Shown here piece by piece: positions 9,960-19,480 of a stretch of 64,000 nucleotides of DNA. Both the position numbers and the translations under genes were made by a program. The number at the start of each line of letters is the position of its first letter. Positions within the stretch are counted from its first letter, which is position 1. The DNA comes from Burkholderiaceae bacterium (GTDB lineage: Bacteria > Pseudomonadota > Gammaproteobacteria > Burkholderiales > Burkholderiaceae_E). The notes beneath the pieces are model-generated. The model ran no database searches. It was not told the DNA's origin and saw only the letters and a list, made by a program, of their open reading frames with translations. The stretch lies in assembly GCA_021166725.1 (NCBI GenBank), contig JAJPES010000065.1, positions 20,962 through 84,961 of the forward strand, in the 5' to 3' direction.

Positions 9960-11390
9960 ATGGCTGCCTTCCGTTCGGCGTGCGACACCGCCTCGCACGC
10001 GCGCCTCGCCGGCGTTGCGCCCCGCCTCGCCGCAGCCGCGGCGTCGCTGCTCGCCGCCGCACCCGCGTTCGCCGCGCCCGAGCCGGTGAAGGGCGACGTC
10101 GCGTGGATCACCGTGGCGACACTGCTCGTCGTGATGATGACGATCCCCGGGCTCGCGCTCTTCTACGGCGGCATGGTGCGGGCGAAGAACATGCTGTCGG
10201 TGCTGATGCAGGTGCTCGTCGTGTTCGCGCTGATCGTCGTGCTGTGGACGATCTACGGCTACTCGATCGCCTTCGGCGGCGACGGTGCGTTCTTCGGCAA
10301 CTTCTCGAAGGCGTTCCTCGTCGGTATCGGGCCCGGCTCGACGGCGGCGACGTTCAGCAAGGGCGTGGTGCTGCCCGAACTGAGCTTCGTCGCCTTCCAG
10401 GGCACTTTCGCCGCGATCACCTGCACGCTGATCGTCGGTGCATTCGCCGAGCGCGCGCGCTTCGCCGCCGTGCTCGCGTTCTCGGCGTTCTGGTTCACGT
10501 TCAGCTACCTGCCGATCGCGCATGCCGTCTGGTACTGGGCGGGGCCCGATGCGATCACCGACGCCGCGTCGCTCGACGTGGTGAGCGCCGGCGCCGGCTT
10601 CCTGTGGCGGCGCGGCGCGCTCGACTTCGCCGGCGGGACGGTCGTGCATATCAACGCGGGCGTGGCGGGGCTGGTCGGCGCGTGGGTGATCGGCAAGCGC
10701 ATCGGCTACGGGCGCGAGTCGATGGCGCCGCATTCGCTCGTCTCGACGATGATCGGCGCGTCGCTGCTGTGGGTCGGCTGGTTCGGCTTCAACGCCGGCT
10801 CGAACCTCGAGGCGAACGGCGGTGCTGCGCTCGCCTTCGCGAACACGCTCATCGCGACCGCAGCCGCCACACTGTCGTGGACCTTCGGCGAGTGGTGGTT
10901 CAAGGAGCGGCCGTCGATGCTCGGCGCCGCTTCGGGCGCGGTGGCCGGGCTCGTCGCCATCACGCCCGCATGCGGCTTCGTCGGTCCGGTGGGCGCGCTG
11001 GTCATCGGTTTCGTCGCCGGACTCGTCTGCCTGTGGGGGGTCAACGGACTGAAGCGCCGGCTCGACGTCGACGACGCGCTCGACGTGTTCGGCGTGCACG
11101 CCGTCGGTGGCATCGTCGGCGCGCTGCTCACCGGCGTGTTCGCCGCGCCGGCGCTCGGCGGCACGGGCGTCTACGACTACGTCGCGAATGGGGTGTCGTC
11201 GGACTATTCGATCGTCGGACAACTGTGGGTGCAATTGCAGGCGGTGCTGTTGACGATCGCCTGGTCGGGTGTCGTCGCCTTCGTCGGCTTCCAGCTCGTC
11301 CGGTACACGATCGGGCTGCGCGTGCCCGAGGACGAGGAACGCCAGGGACTCGACATCGTCGCCCACGGCGAGACCGCCTATCATCGGTGA
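9960..11390 (+). CDS. amtB: ammonium transporter
   Basis: WITVATLLVVMMTIPGLALFYGGMVRAKNMLSVLMQ...; directly follows glnK. Confidence 0.96.
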   Translation: MAAFRSACDTASHARLAGVAPRLAAAAASLLAAAPAFAAPEPVKGDVAWITVATLLVVMMTIPGLALFYGGMVRAKNMLSVLMQVLVVFALIVVLWTIYGYSIAFGGDGAFFGNFSKAFLVGIGPGSTAATFSKGVVLPELSFVAFQGTFAAITCTLIVGAFAERARFAAVLAFSAFWFTFSYLPIAHAVWYWAGPDAITDAASLDVVSAGAGFLWRRGALDFAGGTVVHINAGVAGLVGAWVIGKRIGYGRESMAPHSLVSTMIGASLLWVGWFGFNAGSNLEANGGAALAFANTLIATAAATLSWTFGEWWFKERPSMLGAASGAVAGLVAITPACGFVGPVGALVIGFVAGLVCLWGVNGLKRRLDVDDALDVFGVHAVGGIVGALLTGVFAAPALGGTGVYDYVANGVSSDYSIVGQLWVQLQAVLLTIAWSGVVAFVGFQLVRYTIGLRVPEDEERQGLDIVAHGETAYHR

Positions 11391-11391
11391 G

Positions 11392-11847
11392 GTGCGGTTC
11401 CGCCTGCCCCCGCCCGCGTCGCTCGCCGTCCACCCGTTCGTGCGCGCGCTGCCTGCCGTCCTGCGGCAGGCAGCGCCGTTCGGCATTGCGGTCGCGCTGG
11501 CGCTGCTCGTGCGCCATCTCGTCGTCGAGCCGACGCCGATCGCGCATGCCTGCGATCCGGTGCCCTGGTCCGGCGCCTGCGCGCTTCGCACGCTGGTGAT
11601 CCTGGCCTTCGTCACGCAGGGCATCGGATGGGCGGCGCTCGCCGCGGGCCTCGCGGCGACGGTCGCGCGCGTCCCGCTGCTCGCGCACTTCGCGCTCGTG
11701 CTCGGCGCAGCGGGGCTCGTGCTCTACTCGTTCACGCCCTCTGCGGTCGGCGCGCTGCTCGGCATGCTCGTGCTCGCGCGCGAGCGGCGCGTGCCGGTGC
11801 ACGCCAGGGCGAACAGCGCAAGCCCGCCGAGGAACACGACCGCCTGA
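11392..11847 (+). CDS. small hypothetical membrane protein
   Basis: GTG start; several TM segments (FGIAVALALLVRHLVV, LVILAFVTQGIGWAALAAGL); 3' end overlaps the opposite-strand GH17-like gene. Confidence 0.5.
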   Translation: MRFRLPPPASLAVHPFVRALPAVLRQAAPFGIAVALALLVRHLVVEPTPIAHACDPVPWSGACALRTLVILAFVTQGIGWAALAAGLAATVARVPLLAHFALVLGAAGLVLYSFTPSAVGALLGMLVLARERRVPVHARANSASPPRNTTA

Positions 11848-13583
11848 GCATTGGCCAGCGTCTCCTGCGCGAGGCCCAGCGCGGCGCCGGCGAAGAGCAC
11901 CGCGCACAGCGCGCGCTCTTCGCGCGCATCGCGCGGCAGCGTGTCCCCGCGCAACGCGAGCAGTCCTTGCAGCACGAGCGGCATGGCGAAGCTCGCCCAC
12001 GGAAAGCCGCGATAGCGGGCGTCGAAGACGAGCAGCACGACGCTCGTCGCCGCTGCGAACAGCCAGCCGAAACGCAATATGCCGAGCCAGCGTTCGGCTG
12101 CGCCGACGCGTGTCGCCGAAGCTTCGTCGCCGACGGAATCGCGGCCGGGGTCGGCGCTCGTGTCGCCGGCGACGTCGCCGCGTACGCGCCCGAGCGCCGC
12201 GTACACGCCGGGTACCGTCGCCGGCGCCGCGCCGTGGACCGGTCGCGCAAGCCGCAGCGTCGCCAGCCAGGCAAAGGCGAGAGTCGCCAGCGCGCCGACG
12301 ATCGCCGGCAGTTCGTCCGTCCAGTCCTGGTTCCACTGCACCGCGTGGCGCCATTGCGCGACGAGCAGCGCTCCGGCGGCGCAGCCGACCAGCGCCCCCG
12401 CCCATATCGGCGCGAGCGCCGCTTGCCCGGCGCTGCGGCGTGGCCTCGTCGCCGGCAGGCAGGCGGCGAGCAGCGCGAAGACGAGCGCGCCGGTGGCGCC
12501 TGCCGCCAGACCCTGGCGCCAATGCGGATCGGCATTCACCGGTCCGTGCCAGGGAAACGCGCGCTCGCCGTCTCGGGTGAACAAACCCCAGTACCCGCCC
12601 ATCGCGCCCTCGAGCCGCCGTTTCCACGGCTGGTCGAACGCCTCGATCAGGTTGTAGCGCACCGTGCGCTCGGCTGCCGCATCGACGAAAGCGCGCACGA
12701 AGCGCGCCTGCTCGACGCGTCCGGGGACGGCCGCACGGCGCTGCCGTCCGGCGCGCGGCCAGCCCGTTTCGCCGATCAGGATCTCGCGTCCGGGGAAGGC
12801 GTCCTGCACTTTCCGGCGCACGGCGAGCACGTGCTCGACCGCACGCCCGACCGCTACCGGTTCGTCCTCCCAGTACGGCAGCACGTGCACGGTGACGAAG
12901 TCGACCGCATCGGCCAGGCGTGGATGGCGCAGCCAGAACTCCCAGACGTCGGCGTAGGTGACGGGCAGGTCGAGCTCGCGTTTCGCCCGCTCGGCCAGCG
13001 CGATCAGCTCGTCTTCGGCGAGCTCGCCGCGCAACAGCACCTCGTTGCCCACGACGAGCGCACGAATCGTCCCAGCGTGGCTTTTCGCGAGTGCGAGCGC
13101 ACGCTTCAGCTCGACTTCGTTGCGCTCGCGATCGCGCCCGATCCACACGCCGAGCAGCACCTGCAGGCCGAGCTCGTTCGCCACCGCCGGTACCTGGTCG
13201 AGCCCCTGGTCGATCGAGTAGGTGCGAACGCAGCCGGTGATCGTCGCCAGGCGAACGAGATCGGCACGGATGCGCTGGCGCGTCACTCGATTCGCCGCAT
13301 CGAACGGCGTCTCGCCGGGTTGGTGGAACGGTGCATACGAGACGCAGTCGACGCGCTCGACCGTCGGCTGCGGAACAGAGCGTTCCACGCCCTGCCAGGT
13401 CCACCATGCGAGCAGCGCCGTGGCGAACAGCGCGAGCACGAACCGCTCGCGAGCACGCGGGCCGGCGGCTGAAGCGGGTTCAGGGATCGAAGTGGAAGGC
13501 ACCGGGGTTGCTATCCCCGCGGCGGAACAGGAACAAGACCGGGTTTTCCCGTGGTTCGACGGGAACTTCGGTAATGTTCGCAC
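11724..13583 (-). CDS. GH17-like (beta-1,3-glucanase-type) membrane-anchored protein
   Basis: VDCVSYAPFHQPGETPF...CVRTYSIDQGLDQVPAVANELGLQVLLGVWIG...GNEVLLRGEL...ILIGETGWPRAGRQR, C-terminal TM helices; exact start uncertain. Confidence 0.75.
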   Translation of the reverse strand: MRTLPKFPSNHGKTRSCSCSAAGIATPVPSTSIPEPASAAGPRARERFVLALFATALLAWWTWQGVERSVPQPTVERVDCVSYAPFHQPGETPFDAANRVTRQRIRADLVRLATITGCVRTYSIDQGLDQVPAVANELGLQVLLGVWIGRDRERNEVELKRALALAKSHAGTIRALVVGNEVLLRGELAEDELIALAERAKRELDLPVTYADVWEFWLRHPRLADAVDFVTVHVLPYWEDEPVAVGRAVEHVLAVRRKVQDAFPGREILIGETGWPRAGRQRRAAVPGRVEQARFVRAFVDAAAERTVRYNLIEAFDQPWKRRLEGAMGGYWGLFTRDGERAFPWHGPVNADPHWRQGLAAGATGALVFALLAACLPATRPRRSAGQAALAPIWAGALVGCAAGALLVAQWRHAVQWNQDWTDELPAIVGALATLAFAWLATLRLARPVHGAAPATVPGVYAALGRVRGDVAGDTSADPGRDSVGDEASATRVGAAERWLGILRFGWLFAAATSVVLLVFDARYRGFPWASFAMPLVLQGLLALRGDTLPRDAREERALCAVLFAGAALGLAQETLANAQAVVFLGGLALFALACTGTRRSRASTSMPSSAPTAEGVNE

Positions 13584-16396
13584 CCCATGTCCATTCGTTT
13601 CCCGAGTCGATGCTGACCGAATTGCGTGCCCCGGCGCGGCGCCTGTACGCGGCAGTCCGCCGGATCCCCTCCATGGTATCGGCGCCGGCGCTGCTGCTCG
13701 CGCTCGCCGTCGTCGCGGTCAACTTCGCCGGCTGGCAGTTGCTCAACCCGTCCGTGGAGGCGCCCGACTTTCACGGCCGCGTGACCGGCATGGCGTACAA
13801 CGCGTTCCAGCGCTGGGATGACCCCACGCAACGACGTTACCCGCGCATCGAGGACGTGGATACGGACCTGGCGATGCTCGCCGACCATACGCGGCGCATC
13901 CGCACTTACAGCTCGAGCGAGATTCCGCAACTGCCCGCGCTCGCCGAGCGCCACGGGCTGAAGCTCACTGCAGGCGTCTGGCTCGACCGCCGCTCGTTGA
14001 ACAACCGACGCGAGATGGAGGCCGCCAAGCAGGCCGCTGCCGAGCATTCGAGCATCGAACGGATCATCGTCGGCAACGAATCGCTGCTGCGCGAGGACCT
14101 CACGGTGGCCGAGCTGATCGGCTACCTGAAGGAGATGCGCAAGGCCACGCGCGTGCCGGTGTCCACCGCCGAACCGTGGCACGTCTGGTTCACGCACCCG
14201 GAGCTCGCCCGGCAGGTCGATTTCATCACCGTGCACCTGTTGCCGTACTGGGAGGGCGTTCCCGAGGAAGCCGCGCTCGAGCACGCGATGCAGCGACTGG
14301 ACCAGCTGCGACGACGCTTCCCCGACAAGCCGGTGGTGATCGGCGAGATCGGCTGGCCGAGCCGCGGCGACCGCTTCGAGGAGGCGCGCGCCACGCCGGC
14401 GATGCAGGCGCGCTTCATCCGCGATTTCGTCACCCATGCGCGGGCGAACTCGATCGACTACTACCTGATGGAAGCGGTCGACCAGCCGTGGAAGAGCGCC
14501 AACGAGGGCCGCGTCGGCGCGTACTGGGGCGTGTTCGACGCAGACCGCACACCGAAGTTCGCGATGACCGGCCCGGTCGAGAACGACCCGCACTGGGGCG
14601 ACAAGGCGCTGGCGGCGTCGCTGCTCGCCTTGGGGCCGATTTTGTGGTTCTTCGCGGCCTTCGCGCGCATGCGACTGGCCAGCCGCGTCGCCTTCGCGGC
14701 GATGATCCAGGCGGTGGCATCACTGGCCGTGTGGCTCTTCGCTCTGCCCTTCGACTACTACCTGCGCCCCACCGACTGGGCCGCGCTCGTGCTGCTGCTG
14801 CCGTCGCTCGGTGCGATGGTCGCGATCCTGCTGGCCAACGGATTCGAGTTCGTCGAGATGTACTGGTCCGGCAACCTGCGCCGCGGCTTCGCGCCGCGGC
14901 CGCTGCCCGACGGTGCGCGCGAGCCGCGCGTGTCGGTGCACCTGGCCTGCTGCAACGAGCCGCCCGAGATGGTGATCGCCACGCTCGACAGCCTTGCGCG
15001 GCTCGACTACTCGAACTACGAAGTGCTCGTCATCGACAACAACACGAAAGACGAGGCGTTGTGGAAGCCGGTGCAGGCGCACGTCGAGCGGCTGGGCGAG
15101 CGTTTCCGCTTCTTCCACCTGCCCAGCTGGCCGGGCTTCAAGGCGGGCGCGCTGAACTTCGGCCTCGGGCAGACCGATCCGGCGGCCGAGGTGGTGGGCG
15201 TCGTCGATGCCGACTACGTCGTGCGTCGCGACTGGCTGCGTTCGCTGGTCGCGCACTTCGACGACGCGAAGGTCGCCGTCGTGCAGGCGCCGCAGGCGCA
15301 TCGCGACTGGCAGAACCAGCCGCTGCGCCGGATGATGAACTACGAGTACGACGGGTTCTTCCGCATCGGCATGCATCATCGCAACGAGCGCGATGCGATC
15401 ATCCAGCACGGCACGATGACGCTGATCCGGGCGCAGGCGCTGCGCGAGCACGGGCAATGGGCCGAGTGGACGATCTGCGAGGACGCCGAGCTGGGCCTGC
15501 GCCTGATGCAGGCGGGCTATTCCACCGTCTACGTCGACGAGCCGATGGGCCACGGGCTCGTGCCGCAGGACTTCGGCGCGTTCCGCAAGCAGCGCAGGCG
15601 TTGGGCGCAGGGCGCGATGCAGATCCTCGAGGGGCATTGGGGCGCGCTGGTGTCGGGCGAGCGCCTGAGCGCAGGCCAGCGCTACCACTTCCTCACCGGC
15701 TGGCTGTCGTGGCTGGGAGACGCGCTGCACCTGGTGTTCGCCTTTGCGGCCATGCTGTGGACGGTCGGCGTGCTGGCCGCGCCGCACTGGTTCAGCCTGC
15801 CGATCGCGTTGTTCATGCTGCCGCTGTTCGTCTTCTTCGTCGTCAAGGCGGGGTTCGGCCCGCTGCTCTACGCGCGTCGCGTGCGCTGCCCGGCGTCCGA
15901 CATCGCCGGCTCGGCGCTCGCCGGCATGGCGTTGTCGCATGCGATCGCGCGCGGCGTCTTCAGCGGCCTGGCCTTGCGTCGCGCGGTGTTCGAGATCACG
16001 CGCAAGGCGAGCGGCAACGATGCGAAGGCGACCTCGTCCTGGCGCGCGCTGCCGGTGCGCGAGGAGGCGTTCCTCTTCGCCGGGCTCGTCACCTGTGCGA
16101 TCGGCGTGCTGCTCACGCAGCCGCAGCGCCAGCTCGAGGCGACGATGTGGACGACGATCCTGCTGCTGCAATCGCTGCCCTATGCGGCGGCGCTGGCCTG
16201 CAACGCGCTCGCGCGCGTGCCGGAACGGGCGCGTGCGAGCGCGAGCGCAACGGCAGGTGCCAGTTCAACCGCGGCGCTGCCGCCGGCATCGGTCGCCGTC
16301 CTGGGAGCGGGCCTCGCGCCGGCAGGCGCCGGCGCCTTGGGTCTCGCGCCGGCGACGACCGGCGCCTTGCGTCGGAACCCGGGCGACGCGAGCTGA
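13574..16396 (+). CDS. fusion of GH17-like domain and family 2 glycosyltransferase (beta-glucan synthase-type)
   Basis: N-terminal GH17-like region (IRTYSSSEIPQLPALAERHGLKLTAGVWLD...VIGEIGWPSRGDR) followed by GT2 motifs (VVDADYVVRRDWL, EDAELGLRLMQAGYSTVYVDEPMGHGLVPQDFGAFRKQRRRWAQGAMQIL). Confidence 0.85.
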   Translation: MFAPHVHSFPESMLTELRAPARRLYAAVRRIPSMVSAPALLLALAVVAVNFAGWQLLNPSVEAPDFHGRVTGMAYNAFQRWDDPTQRRYPRIEDVDTDLAMLADHTRRIRTYSSSEIPQLPALAERHGLKLTAGVWLDRRSLNNRREMEAAKQAAAEHSSIERIIVGNESLLREDLTVAELIGYLKEMRKATRVPVSTAEPWHVWFTHPELARQVDFITVHLLPYWEGVPEEAALEHAMQRLDQLRRRFPDKPVVIGEIGWPSRGDRFEEARATPAMQARFIRDFVTHARANSIDYYLMEAVDQPWKSANEGRVGAYWGVFDADRTPKFAMTGPVENDPHWGDKALAASLLALGPILWFFAAFARMRLASRVAFAAMIQAVASLAVWLFALPFDYYLRPTDWAALVLLLPSLGAMVAILLANGFEFVEMYWSGNLRRGFAPRPLPDGAREPRVSVHLACCNEPPEMVIATLDSLARLDYSNYEVLVIDNNTKDEALWKPVQAHVERLGERFRFFHLPSWPGFKAGALNFGLGQTDPAAEVVGVVDADYVVRRDWLRSLVAHFDDAKVAVVQAPQAHRDWQNQPLRRMMNYEYDGFFRIGMHHRNERDAIIQHGTMTLIRAQALREHGQWAEWTICEDAELGLRLMQAGYSTVYVDEPMGHGLVPQDFGAFRKQRRRWAQGAMQILEGHWGALVSGERLSAGQRYHFLTGWLSWLGDALHLVFAFAAMLWTVGVLAAPHWFSLPIALFMLPLFVFFVVKAGFGPLLYARRVRCPASDIAGSALAGMALSHAIARGVFSGLALRRAVFEITRKASGNDAKATSSWRALPVREEAFLFAGLVTCAIGVLLTQPQRQLEATMWTTILLLQSLPYAAALACNALARVPERARASASATAGASSTAALPPASVAVLGAGLAPAGAGALGLAPATTGALRRNPGDAS
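16318..16377 (+). repeat. two imperfect ~30-bp tandem copies at the 3' end of the GT2 fusion gene
   Basis: CTCGCGCCGGCaggcgCCGGCGCCTTGggtCTCGCGCCGGCgacgaCCGGCGCCTTG. Confidence 0.7.
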
Positions 16397-16469
16397 GCGT
16401 CGGGGCGCCGACCCCGACGCTACAATCGGTGCGTGGCTGCCATCGCGGCAGCGCGCACCGTTTCCGTCC

Positions 16470-17762
16470 ATGCTCCCCGATTTCGCCCAGGCGATCTCCG
16501 CGCCGCTACAGGATTTCGAGCGGCACCTGCTCGATGCGAGCGCTCGCATCGAACGCTGGTTCCGCCTCGAATGGCAGGACCACACGCCGCCGTTCTATGC
16601 GTCGGTCGACCTGCGCAATGCCGGTTTCAAGATCGCGCCGGTCGACACCAACCTGTTTCCGAACGGCTTCGAGAACCTCGCCGAGGACACGCTGCCGCTG
16701 GCCGTGCAGGCGGCGATGGCGGCGATCGAGAAATACTGCCCCGACGCGCGCAACCTGCTGCTGATTCCCGACGTCCGGCGCCGCGACGCGCGCTACCTGC
16801 GCAACCTGCGCCGGCTGACGACGATCCTGCGCCAGACCGGGCTGCGCTTGCGCTACGGCAGCGTGGACCCGACGCTCGAAGCGCCGCTGCGCATCGAGGC
16901 CGGCGACGGCGAAGCGCTGCTGGTCGAGCCGCTGGTGCGGCGCGGATTCCGCGTCGGCCTGGCCGACTTCGATCCGTGCTCGATCCTGCTGAACGACGAC
17001 CTTTCCGCGGGCCTGCCCGTCGTGCTCGAGAACGTGCACGAGCAGGTGCTGCTGCCGCCGCTGCACGCCGGCTGGGCGCTGCGACGCAAGTCGCGGCACT
17101 TCGCCGCCTACACCGATGTCGCGCGCCGCTTCGCCAGGCAGTTCGACTTCGACCCGTGGCTGGTAACGACGAATTTCGTCGAATGCAGCGAGGTCGATTT
17201 CGTCGGCGGAGCGGGTGTCGATCGCGTCGCGGCGGGTGTCGACCGGATCCTTCGCCAGTCGCGCGCGCGCTATCGCGAGCACGAGATCGACGAGCCGCCC
17301 TTCGCGGTCGTGAAGGCGAACGCGGGCACCTGCGGCATCGGCGTCACCGCGGTGCGCGAGGCGGCGCAGGTGCGGCGGGCGAGCCCCGTCGAGCGCGCGG
17401 CGATGGCTTCGAGTGCGAGCGGGCGCACGGTGAACGAAGTCGTCGTGCAGGAAGGCGTGTACACCGTCGAGACGGTCGACGGCGGCGTCGCCGAGCCCGT
17501 CGTCTACACGATCGACCGCTACGTCGTCGGCGGCTTCTACCGGGTGCACACGCAGCGCGGGCCGGACGAGAACCTGAATGCGCCGGGCATGCACTACGTG
17601 CCGCTGCCCTTCGCGGCGAGCTGCAACCTGCCCGATCGCGGCGAGTCGGTCGAACACGCGGTGAACCGCTTCTACGTCTACGGTGTCGTTGCGCGTCTTG
17701 CGCTGCTCGCCGCGGCGATCGAACTCGAGCAGACCGACCCCGACCCCTCGCTGTACGGTTGA
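16470..17762 (+). CDS. gshA: glutamate--cysteine ligase (proteobacterial type)
   Basis: YASVDLRNAGFKIAPVDTNLFPNGFENL...FAVVKANAGTCGIGV; immediately upstream of gshB. Confidence 0.88.
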   Translation: MLPDFAQAISAPLQDFERHLLDASARIERWFRLEWQDHTPPFYASVDLRNAGFKIAPVDTNLFPNGFENLAEDTLPLAVQAAMAAIEKYCPDARNLLLIPDVRRRDARYLRNLRRLTTILRQTGLRLRYGSVDPTLEAPLRIEAGDGEALLVEPLVRRGFRVGLADFDPCSILLNDDLSAGLPVVLENVHEQVLLPPLHAGWALRRKSRHFAAYTDVARRFARQFDFDPWLVTTNFVECSEVDFVGGAGVDRVAAGVDRILRQSRARYREHEIDEPPFAVVKANAGTCGIGVTAVREAAQVRRASPVERAAMASSASGRTVNEVVVQEGVYTVETVDGGVAEPVVYTIDRYVVGGFYRVHTQRGPDENLNAPGMHYVPLPFAASCNLPDRGESVEHAVNRFYVYGVVARLALLAAAIELEQTDPDPSLYG

Positions 17763-17777
17763 CGAAGGAAGCTGAAC

Positions 17778-18743
17778 ATGCGCCTGCTGGTGATCCTCGA
17801 TCCGCTGCCGCAGATCAAGACCTACAAGGACACGACCTACGCGATGATGGTCGAGGCCGCCGCGCGCGGCCACGCACTCTTCGTCTGCGAGCAGCACCAG
17901 CTGTCGTATGCGAACGAGCGCGCGATGGTCGTCGCCACGCCGCTGACGATCACCGATGCCACCGGCAGCGGTGCGCCGTGGTACGCGCTGGGCGAGCCGG
18001 TGCGCGAGCCGGTCGCCGCCTTCGACGCGGTGCTGATGCGCAAGGATCCGCCCTTCGACATGGAGTACGTCTACTCCACCTACCTGCTCGAGCAGGCGGT
18101 GCGCGAAGGAGGGCGCGTGTTCAACGATCCGCGTGCGATCCGCGATCACAACGAGAAGTTGTCCATCGCCGAGTTTCCCGAGTTCGCCGCGCCGACGCTG
18201 GTGACGCGCTCGGCCGACGAGCTGCGCGCGTTCGTCGACCAGCACGACGAAGCGGTGTTCAAGCTGCTCGACGGCATGGGCGGCACGTCGATCTTTCGCG
18301 CCAAGCGCGGCGACCCCAACCTGTCGGTGATCATCGAGGCGCTGAACCTGTTCGGCGCACGCAGCGTGATGGCGCAGCGCTACATCCCCGAGATCAGCGA
18401 GGGCGACAAGCGCGTGCTGCTGATCGGCGGCGAGGTCGTTCCCTTCAGCCTCGCGCGCATCCCCAGGACCGGCGAGTTCCGCGGCAACCTCGCTGCCGGC
18501 GGCACCGGCGTTGCGAAGGAGCTGTCGGCGCGCGACCGCGAAGTCGGCGAGGCGCTCGCACCGAAACTGGCGGCGCGCGGCTTGCTGCTCGTCGGGCTGG
18601 ACCTGATCGGCGACTACGTCACCGAGATCAACGTGACGAGCCCGACCTGCTTCCAGGAGATCCGCCAGCAGAAGGGCTTCGACGTCGCGCGCCTGTTCGT
18701 CGACAAGCTCGAGGCGGCGCTCGCGCAGCCGAGCGTGGCCTGA
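17778..18743 (+). CDS. gshB: glutathione synthase
   Basis: MRLLVILDPLPQIKTYKDTTYAMMVEAAARGH...LLDGMGGTSIFR...INVTSPTCFQEI. Confidence 0.95.
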   Translation: MRLLVILDPLPQIKTYKDTTYAMMVEAAARGHALFVCEQHQLSYANERAMVVATPLTITDATGSGAPWYALGEPVREPVAAFDAVLMRKDPPFDMEYVYSTYLLEQAVREGGRVFNDPRAIRDHNEKLSIAEFPEFAAPTLVTRSADELRAFVDQHDEAVFKLLDGMGGTSIFRAKRGDPNLSVIIEALNLFGARSVMAQRYIPEISEGDKRVLLIGGEVVPFSLARIPRTGEFRGNLAAGGTGVAKELSARDREVGEALAPKLAARGLLLVGLDLIGDYVTEINVTSPTCFQEIRQQKGFDVARLFVDKLEAALAQPSVA

Positions 18744-18781
18744 GCGATGACCAGTCGTTCCGGCGACGCGCACCGCTTGCG

Positions 18782-19207
18782 ATGATCGGCATTCTCGTCG
18801 TCTCGCACGAACCCTTCGGCAGCGCGCTGATCCGCTGCACGCGCCACGTGTTCGGTCGGCTGCCGCCGCAACTGGCCGCGCTCGACGTCGTCCCCGACGA
18901 GAACCCCGAGATGGCGTTGAGCGCCGGGCGCGAATTGCTCGCGCGCATCAACGACGGCAGCGGCGCCGTCGTGTTCACCGACGCGTACGGCGCCACGCCT
19001 TCGCGCATTGCGGCGCAGCTCGCCGTGCCCGATCGCGTGCGCGTCGTGGCCGGCGCAAACCTGCCGATGCTGCTCAAGGCGCTGCAGAATCGGCGCATGC
19101 CGGTCGACGAGCTCGTCGAAGCGTTGCTCGACAGCGGCCACCGTTCGATTCGCGCGCTCGACGCCGACGACGGTGCGGCGTCCCCGCCCGGGCCGGCCTC
19201 GCCATGA
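18782..19207 (+). CDS. PTS sugar transporter subunit IIA (mannose/fructose type)
   Basis: MIGILVVSHEPFGSALIRCTRHVFG...DAYGATPSRIA. Confidence 0.88.
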   Translation: MIGILVVSHEPFGSALIRCTRHVFGRLPPQLAALDVVPDENPEMALSAGRELLARINDGSGAVVFTDAYGATPSRIAAQLAVPDRVRVVAGANLPMLLKALQNRRMPVDELVEALLDSGHRSIRALDADDGAASPPGPASP

Positions 19208-19476
19208 CGAAGGCCGAGGTCATCGTCGTGAACCGGCTCGGACTGCATGCGCGCCCGTCGGCGCGCATGACCGCAACCGCGTCGCGCTATCGGGCCGAAG
19301 TCTGGCTGTCGAAGGGCGCGCGCCGCGTGAACGCCAAGAGCATCATGGGCGTGATGATGCTGGCCGCCGCGAAGGGCAGCACGCTGGTCATCGAGGCGGA
19401 AGGGCCCGACGAGGCCGAGGCCGTCGAGGCGCTGCGCGCGCTGGTCGCCGCGGGCTTCGAAGAGGAGCCGGGCTGA
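19204..19476 (+). CDS. ptsH: phosphocarrier protein HPr
   Basis: VVNRLGLHARPSARMTATASRYRAEVWLSKGARRVNAKSIMGVMMLAAAKGS: His-15 and Ser-46-type sites both present. Confidence 0.95.
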   Translation: MTKAEVIVVNRLGLHARPSARMTATASRYRAEVWLSKGARRVNAKSIMGVMMLAAAKGSTLVIEAEGPDEAEAVEALRALVAAGFEEEPG

Positions 19477-19480
19477 TCCC

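Noticed and set aside
14176-18773. Large ORFs 14176-16764 (+) and 16506-18773 (-)
   Set aside because: Shadow frames of the GT2 fusion gene and gshA/gshB, low-complexity Arg-rich
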